From: Saccopteryx bilineata
Taxonomy: Eukaryota > Chordata > Mammalia > Chiroptera > Emballonuridae
DNA: 64,000 bases
Assembly (NCBI RefSeq): GCF_036850765.1
Contig: NC_089490.1
Coordinates: 240,377,942-240,441,941 of the forward strand
Direction: 5' to 3'
Both the position numbers and the translations under genes were made by a program. Of this stretch, positions 13,901 to 25,900 are shown in pieces (position 1 is the stretch's first letter; the number at the start of each line of letters is the position of its first letter). The notes beneath the pieces were generated by a model. That model was not told the DNA's origin. It saw nothing but the letters and a program-made list of their open reading frames with translations, and made no database searches.

Positions 13901-16900
13901 TGTCCAGCCCAGTCTGCTTTGTGGTTGAGGGGTCCCCAGAAGTTGGGTTCCCTGCCTTTGGAATGTTCCCATTGTCTCACCTGAGTTTCCCAGGTCAGCT
14001 CGAGACAACCAGACAAGGGGTGTGTGTGTGTCTCATGGTCCTTTGTATTCAGAGAGAGGAGGCTGCCAGCAGATCGCTATCTGAGTGTGGGGTGCCCAGG
14101 ACCCGGCGCCCACAGCTGGGTTCTCCCACCGGCTGCAGACAGGTGTGTGCACGCCGCCCATGCGTCGGCTCCGCTACAGCTGCTCATAAGACCTGGGAAG
14201 AAGTGTTCGGGAGGGAGGGGACGTTCTTGTTAGTCACCAGAACCGTGAGACATTACTGGCTTTTAGGGCCTGGGGGGTCTGCCATGCTCGGGGCACCTTG
14301 AGCGGAAAAGAATAGTCCTCCTGGAATGCCGCCGACTTCACCCACACCGATCCACCATGAAGCCTGGCCTTGCTTGTGTGCCACCTGGGTGGACCACGCA
14401 CCTTTGTTTTTCTGAGACAATTGAGACCTTACCTGTGGCTGTTGGGTGAGACCAGCATGGGACCCTAAGGACATGTGTGGACCCTTTTCTTGGGCTGCCC
14501 TGGCTTCAGGGCTCATGCCCCTACTATGCCAACCTGAGAGCCCATCTGGGTGCAGCCTCGGCTGGGAAGCCTTCATCCCTGGTCTGAGTGTCAATGGGAT
14601 ACAGATGTGCCTTTGGGACAGACATTTATGTCCCAAGTGCTTCATGAAAATTCATTCACTGGGTTCTCTGGGCACAACTGTGACACCAGCTTTGCAGGTG
14701 AAGAAATCAAGGGTTTAAGCAACTTGCCCAAGAATGCCCACTGGGCAAGTGGCACAGCCAGAGCTCAGCCCAAGCGGCCTGGCCCTGGAGCCCGCGTTCC
14801 TGAGCACCCGCAATGTCTCAGCCCAGTGAGCTGGAGGCATGAGCCTGGGGTCCCCCGGGTGCCACAGCCATTCCAGCCAGATAGGAAAAGAGGGATGGTC
14901 AGAGGCTTCTGCCAGGACACAGACACTCTGAGCATGGAGGTGCTGGGTGGCAGCTGCCCTCAACCACCACCGGGCAGCACAGCCCACCAGCAGCCGGGGT
15001 GGAGTGTGGCTGATAGGGGGCCGGGAAATGCAGTGCCCAGGGGTATCCCTACCTGCCCCGCCACACCTGTCCCTCTGCAGGCGCCATTAGGCACGGCTCC
15101 CTGTGGGCAGGGCTGTCCCCTGCTCCTTCCCCAGCCAGGAGGGTAAAGCCCAAAATCCTCCAAGGCGGCATCAGCAGGAACCCAGTGGCACTGGGCCCAG
15201 GCCAGGACGAGTGAGCACTTTGATGCCTCATCTGGTGACGGGGATGACGCCAAGGAGGGTCATTTCCCAGAAGCAGGCCACTCCTGTTGTATTTCCATTT
15301 AAGGCTGAGCCAGCTGTCCTGTTGGGGAGTCATTTGCTTTTCCTCCGAGTGCCATTATCACCTTCCGCTCCTGAGAGAACAGAGGTGAAGGGGATGGGCC
15401 GGATTGCACAGCATGCGCGTTATCTGCTAGGCGTGCATATTCCTCATCTCCATGTGCCCAGAGCAGTCCCCCCTCCTTCCCTGGGCCCAGGATGGCCCAG
15501 CTGCCCCTCCCAATGCCCACACCCCAGCTCCCCGGGGGGGAGGCTGGTGAGACCCAAGATGGGGAAGGAAACCACGTTTACCCCAGTGCACAGCTGGGCG
15601 CAGGGGTGGCGTCGGCAGGAACACTGTTGCCAAGGCTAACAGTCTGTGGGTTCTGAGTTGGGGCGGCCACGCAGGACAGGGGGCTTGACCTGCGGGTGGG
15701 TTCTCACTCTGGAGGCTCTCCCTGCAGAGGGGAGCAGGGACAGGCCGGGGGTAAGGCCTCCCCAGCCTGCGTGGCTAAATCTGGTGTGGAGGAGAGTTAC
15801 CCCTGTTGCCTGACCTCCCCTGTGCACGCGCAGGCACGCACACACACACTCTCCTAGGTGGGACAAGCAGGCTCCAGGCTGCTGCAGAGGTGGGTCCCAC
15901 GGCAGCACCTGTGTAGAGATGTTCCATCAGGCTCCGTGTTGATCCTCTGGTCTCAGGACAAGTTGGCACAGGTAGACCAGCCTGGGAGCTCGGGAAGATC
16001 CTCCACAGACTGCTCTGTTCCCACCTCCATTCCCAGCTCCTTCCCACGGTGTGTGTCCATTGTGTGTGTGTCTTGGTTTTTGTGGGTTCTTCCCAGGGAT
16101 TCTGGCTCCCCGGTGGGCTCACACAGCCCTGGGGGCACCTCACTGCTGTATGTTCTTCTGTTGGATTGATCCTTCCCCCCACAATGAGCCTGACAACAAA
16201 GCCCAGGAGGCCCCCAGGCCCCCAGGCCCCCGCCCTGCAGCCCTGCCTGCCTCTGTTAACAGAAGGCGCAGGAGCAGGAGGATTCTCCCCTTGTGGCCTT
16301 TGAGGTGGACCCCCAGAGGCTCTGTTCTGGTTTGCTTGTTGCCCTGGCAGGGGGCAGCCAAGGTGAGGAGTTTAGCAGAGAAGTATCCGTGGAAAACAGT
16401 GGTGGCCAGGACAGGAGACATTACCCTATGCTGCAAACAACAGCCAAGGAAGGCTGTCATGTCAGAAGCCACTGCTGTCTGTGGATGACATGGGACAGCA
16501 GGACAAGGACCTGGGGACATGGGCTTGGGTCCCCTGTTGCCCTGCCCTCTGTGAGTGACTGACTGTAGGAAGGGTGCTCTCCTCTCTGGGCCTCAGGCTC
16601 CCCTCCCACATGGGACTAGAACCGTGAGGTCACATGTTTCTGTCTGCAACCCACAGTGAGAACCACATCCCATAGGGTGGCCCAGTGCCCACATGTGGTA
16701 TCCCAAGGGCACATCGTCACCACCCACGGGGCACTGTGACATTTTATCCTCCTTTTTTTTATTATTCTAGTCTGTTTTTTAAAAGGATGGTCGTAGTCTG
16801 CTAAACTGATTTCATCATCCAACACGGGTCATAGCTTCTTGTTTGAAAAACGATCTATCTGATGCTGTCTCTGGTTCCGTGCCCTCCCAGGCTTCTGGGG

Positions 16901-19900
16901 TTCCGTGAGCGTTTCCACAGGGCTAAGGAGACCTCCGCTGAGTTTTTCTCCCTGTCTCTCCGGCCAGATCTACAATGGGACCCTCAAGCGGGACACTGAC
17001 AACCGGCGTTTCAGTTCCTACAGCCAGATGGAAAACTGGGGCCGCCACTACCCCCGGGCCAGCTGTCATACAGGCGCGGGCAGCGACTTCTGCTTCCTGC
17101 AGAAGATCAAGGCCAGCCGTAGTGAGCCGGACCTCTACTGCGACCCGCGGGGTACCCTGCGCAAGGGCACGCTGGGCAGCAAGGGCCACAAGACCACCCA
17201 GAGCCGGTACAGCTTCTATAGCACCTGCAGTGGGCAGAAACCCATCAAGAAGTGCCCTGTGCGCCCGCCCTCCTGCACTTCCAAGCAGGACCCTGTGTAC
17301 ATCCCGCCCAACTCCTGCAGCAAGGACATGTCCTTCGGGCACTCGAGGGCCAGCTCCAAGTGAGTGCTGTGGGGCTGAGGCCAAGGGAGCAGGGGCAGCC
17401 CGGCTACCAGGGTGGTCCTTGTTCCTCCTGTGGGGGTTTCCAGTGTGCAGGGGCCCCACACAGAACCCAGACACCAAAGCAAATGTGAGTGTGTGGAGGT
17501 GGTGAAGGGTTGCAGGGAGGCTGATTCGAGAAGGTGAGCTACTCTGGCAGTTCCCAAAGCGTGCCTCCCAAAGCATGCCGCATCCAGGGTAACTTGTCAG
17601 AAATGCTCATTCCCAGGCCCCACCCTGACCTGCTGACTCGGGGCCCTGGGAGAGGGGCTGGTGCTGAGTGCAGTCATAGGCCCTGCAGGGGCTGTGATTC
17701 ATGTGAGAGTCTGAGAACCTCTGCTCTCCAGTGTCTGGTGTCTCATTTATTTCTATCTGTTTTCTGAAAGAGGGTAGGAATGTACCCTGATGGGGGAAGG
17801 GACACAGTGAGGACCATGGTCTTGCGGGAGCCGACCCTGTGAGGGCCAGGGGAGGCCGACGCAGCAGAGCCAGACTGTTAGGTTCAAGTATGTAATGGCT
17901 GGATATGTGGCTCAGAAAAGGTTGACAGTGTCACCCCATTAAATTTAATTTCTTAATAAAGAAAAAAAAAGTTGACTGTCAGCCATTTCATATGGTTCAA
18001 CCTAACCATTGCCCTTAGATATCAGTCAAAAGTGTCTGACCTTGACCCTGAAGCAGAGAAGCCACTGAGGGGAACAACACAGTGAACAGGGTTTTGGGAC
18101 TGCTAAGCTGGTAAATGGGTGTAGGATGCTGGATGGGGGAATTTGGAGAAGAGAGCCAGTTGTGGGGTCTCTAACTGCAGCCTCTAGGACAGCGGTCATG
18201 GTCAGAAGGAAGGCAGTGGCCCTGAGGCTAGGAAGAAGAAACAGATGCAATAATTTTTTGTGTAAGAAGAATCAGCTTGACTTGGGAATGGAAGGAAGGA
18301 AAGATGGATGGATGGATGGATGGATGGATGGATGGATGGATGGATGGACGGATGGATGCATGCATGCATATTTGGATAGATTGATGTCAGGATGGAAGGA
18401 AGGAAGGAGGGAAAGAAGGAAGGAAGGAAGGAAGGAAGGAAGGAAGGAAGGAAGGAAGGAAGGAAGGAAGGAAGGAAGGAAGAATAGATGGATGGATGAT
18501 GGATGGATGGATGGATGGATGGCTGGATGGATGGGTGGATGAGTGGATGGGTGGATGGGTGGACAGGCTTACAGCCATTCTTTTCCATTGTCCCAGTACC
18601 AGGCACAGGTGTAAAAGACAGCAGAGTAGGTGGGGAGCTTCCCTTGAGAATAGAGCAGAGGTACCCTACTTGCTTGGACAAAACTCATGACCAGGGCCTC
18701 ATCACAGCTAGTGTCCACTGTGGGTGAGCCTTTTCCCTCCGCTGGAGGAGCTGTTCCACAGAGGAATTCTCCAGGTGGGTCTGGTGCGGCTTTGTCTTGG
18801 CTCCCTGGACGGCAGATGAGTCTATGACAGCTTGGGTATGCAAGGGGGACTTCCAAGTTCTAGCACCAGGGCCCCTGTCACCCACCCACCCCCGGCCCCT
18901 CCTCGCAGGATCTGCAGTGAGGACATTGAGTGCAGTGGGCTGACTGTCCCCAAGGCTGTGCAGTACCTGAGCTCCCAGGATGAGAAGTACCAGGCCATTG
19001 GTGCCTACTACATCCAGCACACCTGCTTCCAGGACGAATCGGCCAAGCAGCAGGTACCTGGCCGCACACCTCCTCCCACCCACAACCCCCTCTGTTGGCC
19101 CGGGAAGCGCCTGGGTATGTCAGCTGATTCTGCATTTAGAGATGGGTGGGGATGTTTGCAGTTGGCTCCTTCTCACCCTGCCCAGCTACCTGGGTTGAGC
19201 ACTATGCTTGGCATTGCCCAAGATTAGAGCTGGGCACCTTGACCTACTGTGCAGAGCAAAGCTCTCTGGTTGAGTGGACATTCCTCAAGAGTGTTTCCTC
19301 CATTGGCCACTGTCAGTTCAGTGACAGCTATCCCCTTTCTCAACAGAAACCCGTTTCTCAAACTCCACTAATGAATATGACTACTCCCCTCCCCTCAACA
19401 CCACCTCATTCCCTGTCTCTCTTTCTCTCTCTACCTGTCCATCTGTCCGTGTCTCTCCAAATCATGACCCTCTCACACTGGGTGTTTATGGTGGAACTCA
19501 GAGTTTGTCTGTGCCGCCTTCGCTGGGCTGGCGGGAGGGACACCCACACCACTCGTTTATTTGGATTGGTGTGAACGTTTCTGAACTGAAAGCAGGCTTT
19601 GTGGCCTGAGAGTCCACCTCCCTGAGCGGTGACGCGGCGCCCCTGTCCCGCAGGTCCATCAGCTGGGAGGCATTTGCAAGCTCGTGGACCTCCTCCGCAG
19701 CTCCAGCCAGAATGTGCAGCAGGCCACCGCGGGGGCGCTCCGCAACCTGGTGTTCCGGAGCAACACCAACAAGCTGGAGACCCGGAGGCAGGGCGGGATC
19801 CGCGAGGCCGTCAGCCTGCTGCGCACCACCGGGAGCGCCGAGATCCAGAAACAGCTGACCGGTGCGGAGCCCGGCGGCCACGGAGGGGGCGGGGGCCAGG

Positions 19901-22900
19901 CTGCCCTGTGGGCAGTCCCTCGGGCTGGCCAGGCACAGGTGCAGGCTAATGTCCCAGGGACCCGCCACATTAGCTGTGGCCAGGTTCACGGTGTCAAGAT
20001 GGCGACCCTGGGCATGGTGCATGCTCACAAGTGATCAAGGTCTTTTGGGAGATAGTGGACAGAGGGTACGAAGCTGGTGTCCAGGCTGGATCCATCTTCC
20101 TCAGACCTCGAGGTTTATAGGTGAAGGAGAGAGGTCGGACTGGCGGGGACAGGGACCAACAGGTATTCAGCATCTACCATGTTATCAGAAACCATGCCAA
20201 ACATGAGAGAGGGTCACAGAAGCAGAGTCACTGTGCAGCCCTCGGTCGGACAGGGAATAGGAGACCACGGACAGAGTGACAGTGATATTTCTGGAATAAC
20301 TTTCAGGTAGAAAATCGAGAACATGAGGAGATTCTAAACGTTACAATTCACACTGAAAACCAGCAATCAGTGTTTCTTGATCACCTCCCAGATGCATAAC
20401 TTTGACTTGTGTAGAAAGCTGTAGGTGCCCCTGCCCTCAAAGCACCTGGGACATCACCCGTGAAAGCACGGGGCAGGAGATTTGATAGGCCAGGTCCAGC
20501 TGGGAGGCGATATTCGGGGCCTCATTGGCTGGAGTAGGCTGGAGTGGCCCCGGGCATCTTCCTGAACCCAGGGTGTGTTGAGTCCGACTGTCCCCCACCC
20601 CAGGGCTGCTCTGGAACCTGTCGTCCACGGATGAGCTGAAGGAGGAGCTCATTGCTAACGCCCTGCCTGTCCTGGCTGACCGCGTCATCATCCCCTTCTC
20701 CGGCTGGTGCGACGGGAACAGCAACATGTCCCGGGATGTGGTGGACCCGGAGGTCTTCTTCAATGCCACGGGCTGTCTGAGGTGAGAAGAAGGAGGCATT
20801 GGGGTCTCCGTGCCTAGCCACACCCACTTCTCTCTGGGCAACTCCAGCTCTATCGGAACTCAGCCCAGGCACCATGGTCCTATACACCTAACCCTCGGGG
20901 GGCCGACTCCCAACCCCCGGCCACGTTCCCCACATTGCACTGTCTCCTGCTAAGGGACCCAGCAGCCTCAGGCGTGAATCTAAGAGTGGGAACGCCTGGA
21001 TCTGAACATCCAAACCCCTAGCATGCTTCCTCCCCCACCCCTGAAAACATGCACTTCTTGTACTATCTTGAAGAGCCTTCTCCCAGACAAACGTCTTCTA
21101 ATGAGTCACTTCCAGGCTGTGGGGCTGAAACCCTTTCCACATCCATTGGCGTGAAGTTGGCACTTCTTTGCCCAAGTGTCCCAGGTTCCTCACCAGGGCG
21201 TGCCGAAGCCCCTGGGGGCAGTAGGCGGAGGGACCTAGGCTGGGATGGATTTATGAGCTGGGAGTAGGTGCCGGTCCTGGGTGGGGCAGAGCCCTCTGGG
21301 GTCACACCTGCTCAAAGGGGTTTGTCTTTCCCAAGTCCTGGGAGTGCTCTTCAGAATCGGGTGCCATTGGCAGGGGCTCCTGTATCTCAGCTTGTGTGCC
21401 TGCCCCTTGCCAGCATCTAGGGAACAGAGGCTGGGGGAAGGAGAGCCAGACTCATTATGGGCTCTAGGGGGGCTGCCCTGCCCTGGGTGGGTGGGCCCAG
21501 GCTGCTGGGGGCAGAGCTCAGCTTCATGGGGAGGGGGCCTCTGGTTCCAGCCCCAGTGCCCCAGAAAGAGACAGGGCAGGCAGGAGCTCCAGCCCCCGTT
21601 GTATAGGTGCCCAGGGCAGATGTGGGTCTGGGCAGCTGGCTACACTGGAGCCACCGACACTTGCAGAAGTTAGGCTGGGGACTGAGTGGGCAGGTAGACA
21701 TGTGAGCTCCCTCCAGATCCGTCCAGCCTCTGCCAGTGCTGCCTGCTTCCCCTTCCCATCATCCCTAAGGCCTTTCTCTTCTTCGTTCCTATCCTCTGCT
21801 CCCCCTGCCCACCCTCCCATCCACCATGCCCTCTGCCCCTGCCTCTTCTTGCGTGTCCCCCACCACCCTCTTCTCTCTCTCTCAGGAACTTGAGCTCAGC
21901 TGACGCAGGCCGTCAAACCATGCGAAACTACCCGGGGCTCATCGACGCTCTCATGGCCTACGTCCAGAACTGCGTGGCGGCCAGCCGCTGTGATGACAAG
22001 GTGAGAAGCATGTTCCCAGGTGGTCCTTCTCTTGGAAGTGACAACAGGGCCTCGGGACAGAATCTGTCCCCTTGCTGCTCAGCCCAGTCCCAGCCATCTT
22101 GCCTTTCTGCTCTGAGGAGCTGGGGACCCTGGAAGGCACATCCCATTAGCAGCGGGGGGGGGGGGGGGGGGGACAAGTCTGCCACCCAAAGCCCCGTCTG
22201 GTCCCTGGAGGAGAATGGCGGACCCCTGGGAGCAACAGCAGCCCTGGTTGGCGTAGGGTCTCCTGTCCGTGTGGATGTTACATGGGTTACCACCTTGATG
22301 TTGGAGGCTGTAGACCAACCACGAAAAGAGGGGATTGTTGAGGACATGGGGCTTGGTGGCTTTTGAGCCAACAGATGTCAGGGCTGCTCCTAGAGGGTGT
22401 GTTTTCCCATAGCCCCATGTGGCTACCGGCCATATTCGCTGTTGTCCTACTAGGTGCTGGGCCTCCTGACAAGTGTCATCTTTCCAATAGCCCAGAAGGG
22501 GGTGACTTCAGCCCCATTTTACAGCTGGGGAGCCTGAGGCTCAGAACGGCATACCTGGACCCTCAGCTCACATAGGCAGCAGACAACAGGGCCGGACACA
22601 GATCCAGCTCCAGGAAGGGTCCTTGAGAGGGTCCTGGCAGTGGGAGGGCCGGAGGGGCAGGCAGGCAGTGAGCCCAGGTCCAGGTGGCTCTGGTGATGGC
22701 GGCTCAGGCACATGCTCTCTCGGCCCCCAGTCCGTGGAGAACTGCATGTGCGTCCTGCACAACCTCTCCTACCGCCTGGATGCTGAGGTGCCCACGCGCT
22801 ACCGCCAGCTGGAGTACAACACCCGTAACTCCCACACAGAGAAAACCTCCACTGGCTGCTTCAGCAACAAGAGCGATAAGATGATAGTGAGTGAACCCCG

Positions 22901-25900
22901 CCCCCGCCCCGGCCCCGGCCCCGTCCACCCCTTCCTCTCTGCCCGCTGGAGCCTGCTGCCCTCCAGGATCTGGACAGAGGGTGCTCCTGCAGAGGAAGGG
23001 ATCTGTGTATTGGGGCAGTCGGAGCTCAGACCACCCATTGGTCACAATCTCCAGCCCCTGCAGATCTCCAAGTCTCCCCACCATCTCCCTTAGCCCAGAG
23101 GATGCAGGGTAGGCAGGACCCTCATCCCTCTCTGGCCTGGTTTCCTCAGCTTCCCAAACCTCCCCAGGTCCCCCAGGAGTGGAGGTGCTGTCGCCCAGGG
23201 GGCAGGCTTCCTTGAATGGGCATGATTGTGGAATCCCGGTCCTGGGCCACCCACCCCTGGGCTCTGGCTCTGGGAGGGCAGGAAGCCTCACACTACTAGA
23301 AGGTTTGGGCCGAGGCTAGCCACTGGCCACACTTCCGAGATACCAAGAGGCTCTCTGTCTTCGGACATGGCCCCAAGGACCATGACCAGTCCCTCACTCT
23401 TTCTTGCAGTGGCCACTGGGAGGGAAGGGGACATGGGCAGGTGTCTCCTCAGTTCCTGCATCCAGGAACCGGGCCTCTGAGGTGTAGGGCCCAGCATGCT
23501 TGGGTTCAGTCCCCTCAGAGGCGACCTGCTGACTTACCTTTTGTCCTCAGAACAACAATTATGACTGCCCCCTCCCTGAGGAAGAGACCAACCCCAAGGG
23601 CAGCAGCTGGTTGTACCACTCGGATGCCATCCGGACCTACCTGAACCTCATGGGCAAGAGCAAAAAGGATGCCACCCTGGAGGCCTGTGCGGGTGCCCTG
23701 CAGAATCTGACGGCCAGCAAGGGGCTGGTGAGGAGGGTCCTTCCGCCCACATCTCCCCCTACCCCAGCCCTGTGCCTCTAACTCAGAGCAGATAGCTCCC
23801 TGCTCCCCCACCCCACCCTCGAGCCTGTCCTAAGCCATGTCAGATACATACAGGCTCAGAGCTTAGTTCTGCAAACAAGAACAGGGTCTGCCACATGCCA
23901 GCTATGGGGTGGGCACTGGGAAGAGAATGCTGAACAGGAAGTAGCCCAGCCCTCCTGGGGTACTCCTGGGGGTACAGAGTGGACTCTGTAGAACTCTGTG
24001 CCCACATATCCCCTGGCTGGCTCCTGCCTGGGTTGGGGGCTGGGGGTGAAGGATGTAGCTATACAGGAGGGCCTCCCATTGGTTGAAATGACAGATGTGA
24101 AGATAGAAGATTTGGGACGTGGGCGGGCCCCAGAGGAAGACATAGCAGAACTAGTGGAGGTTTTGAAGCCAAACTCAACTAGAGGACATTATGGACAGGG
24201 GTGAATCTCTGATACTTCCATTCCTGGAGGGTGGGGTCCAGAACAGGACAGGGGAGCTGCCTGGTCCCCCTGGTGTCCTGTAGTTGCCAGGTGAGGACAA
24301 CATGGTCATCTCTCTGTGCTTATATGGCCAACTTGAAGGAGAAAAAGTGTCAGGTCTCTCTGTGGGACCACCTGACCCCCCTTCTCTCCTCCGTGGGGTT
24401 TGGGGAGCCACAGGCTGGTTCCTCACTCAGTCCTTCTGTCCAGATGTCCAGCGCCATGAGCCAGCTGATTGGTATCAAGGAGAAAGGACTGCCACAAATC
24501 GCCCGCCTCTTGCAGTCGGGCAACTCTGATGTGGTGCGGTCCGGTGCCTCCCTGCTGAGCAACATGTCCCGCCAGCCAGCACTGCACAGAGCAATGGGTG
24601 AGTGCTCCACGGCCCTGACCAGCCCCCCTCCACCAGATAGCACTCAGCAGACCCCCACTTTCCAGAGGCTGTTGGGAGGTCACATTCTACCTGCTCCCTG
24701 GGGGAACATTTCAGAGGGAAAGTTTGGAGGCGGAAAGGGTGGGTCCCCTGGGATGACAGCAAGTGTCTGAGGTCCCAGCTGGGTTCTGAGGCCCTTAAAA
24801 GAGGGGGTTAAGCCTCGCTTGGACCTCTCAACCCCTCTCTCTCACGGTCCTCTGACCCCGTGCCCTCCCCCAACCTTCTCTCTCAGGGAACCAAGTGTTC
24901 CCGGAGGTGACCCGGCTCCTCACCAGTCACACTGGCAACACCAGCAACTCAGAGGACATCCTGTCCTCGGCCTGCTACACCGTGAAGAACCTCTTGGCCT
25001 CGCAACCACAGATGGCCAAGCAGTACTTCACCAGTGGCATGATCAACAACGTCATCAACCTGTGCCGCAGGTGGGCAGGGAAGGACGTCCCCTCTCGCTG
25101 CCCAACGGTGCAGCCCCTGCCCTGCAGAGCGGGAAGTCCTTATGTGAGGCGGGTGAGGCTCCTGTCCAGAGGGCCTTGGAGCTGAGGATCCAGCATCCAG
25201 GCCTCGGGGCAGTGCCCATCTCGTCCAGGGGTCCCCAGGGAACACCAAGTCCTCAGAGGGCCAGCATGAGGCAGAGGCAGCAGACCCAGCTGTGTGGAGC
25301 TCTCTCCTCCCAGGACAAGGGCTGGGGGGCTGGATCGGGAGGCCTGTCCCCCTTGTGGCCCCAAGGAGAACCTGGGGTACCTCCAGGTGGCAGGGCATGG
25401 GGCTGTGCCTGCTGTATAGAGTGCGCACCACAATGCTGAGTGCAGCTCCTCCATCCTGCACCCCAGGGCCCCCGTGCCTCCAAGACCTGGGGCTGAGGGA
25501 GGGAGGGTAGGAGGAGGAGGGCCTGTCTCCAGGAGTGTCCCCCACAAATGAACTTCCTGCTTGCCCAGTGCCTCCCCCAAGGCCGCCGAAGCCGCCCGGC
25601 TCCTCCTGTCTGAAATGTGGTCCAGCAGGGAGCTGCAGAGCATCCTCAGACAGGTAAGGGCCCCACCCTAACCCTGCAGGCCAGCCACACTATCCCTGTG
25701 GGAACCTGGACCCCGTGGACCAAGAAGGGCGGGATGGCCAGCCCCACAGAGTTCGAGCTGAGTTACAGGTGCCGGACAGTCTCTACTCTCAGGGACCTAG
25801 GCAAGGGCTGAGCATGTGGAGGGTGAGGAAATCCAGAACAGTGCCAGGGCGGACGAGACAGAGCCCCACCATTCACGTGGGGCGCGGTGTGTGCTCTGGG

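Larger units (their letters stand above)
4922..16967 (+). other. PKP1: PKP1 intron 2
   Basis: This 12-kb intron lies between two firmly placed PKP1 exons. I see no exon in it on either strand. It holds old MIR-like pieces near 5455-5560, 8285-8400 and 11640-11710, an imperfect palindrome at 6467-6503, C-runs beside CA repeats at about 9105-9136, GT-rich simple sequence near 11915-11960, and short G or C homopolymers (for example at about 6361-6371). The rest is plain single-copy sequence. Confidence 0.8.
17360..18908 (+). other. PKP1: PKP1 intron 3
   Basis: This intron holds an old MER5A-like DNA transposon fragment (about 17545-17735) and a GGAT/GGAA microsatellite (18290-18564). No exon is seen. 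Confidence 0.85.

Noticed and set aside
18126..18681. Open frames with WMDG or HPSI repeats near PKP1 exon 4
   Set aside because: They are direct translations of the GATG/GGAA microsatellite.
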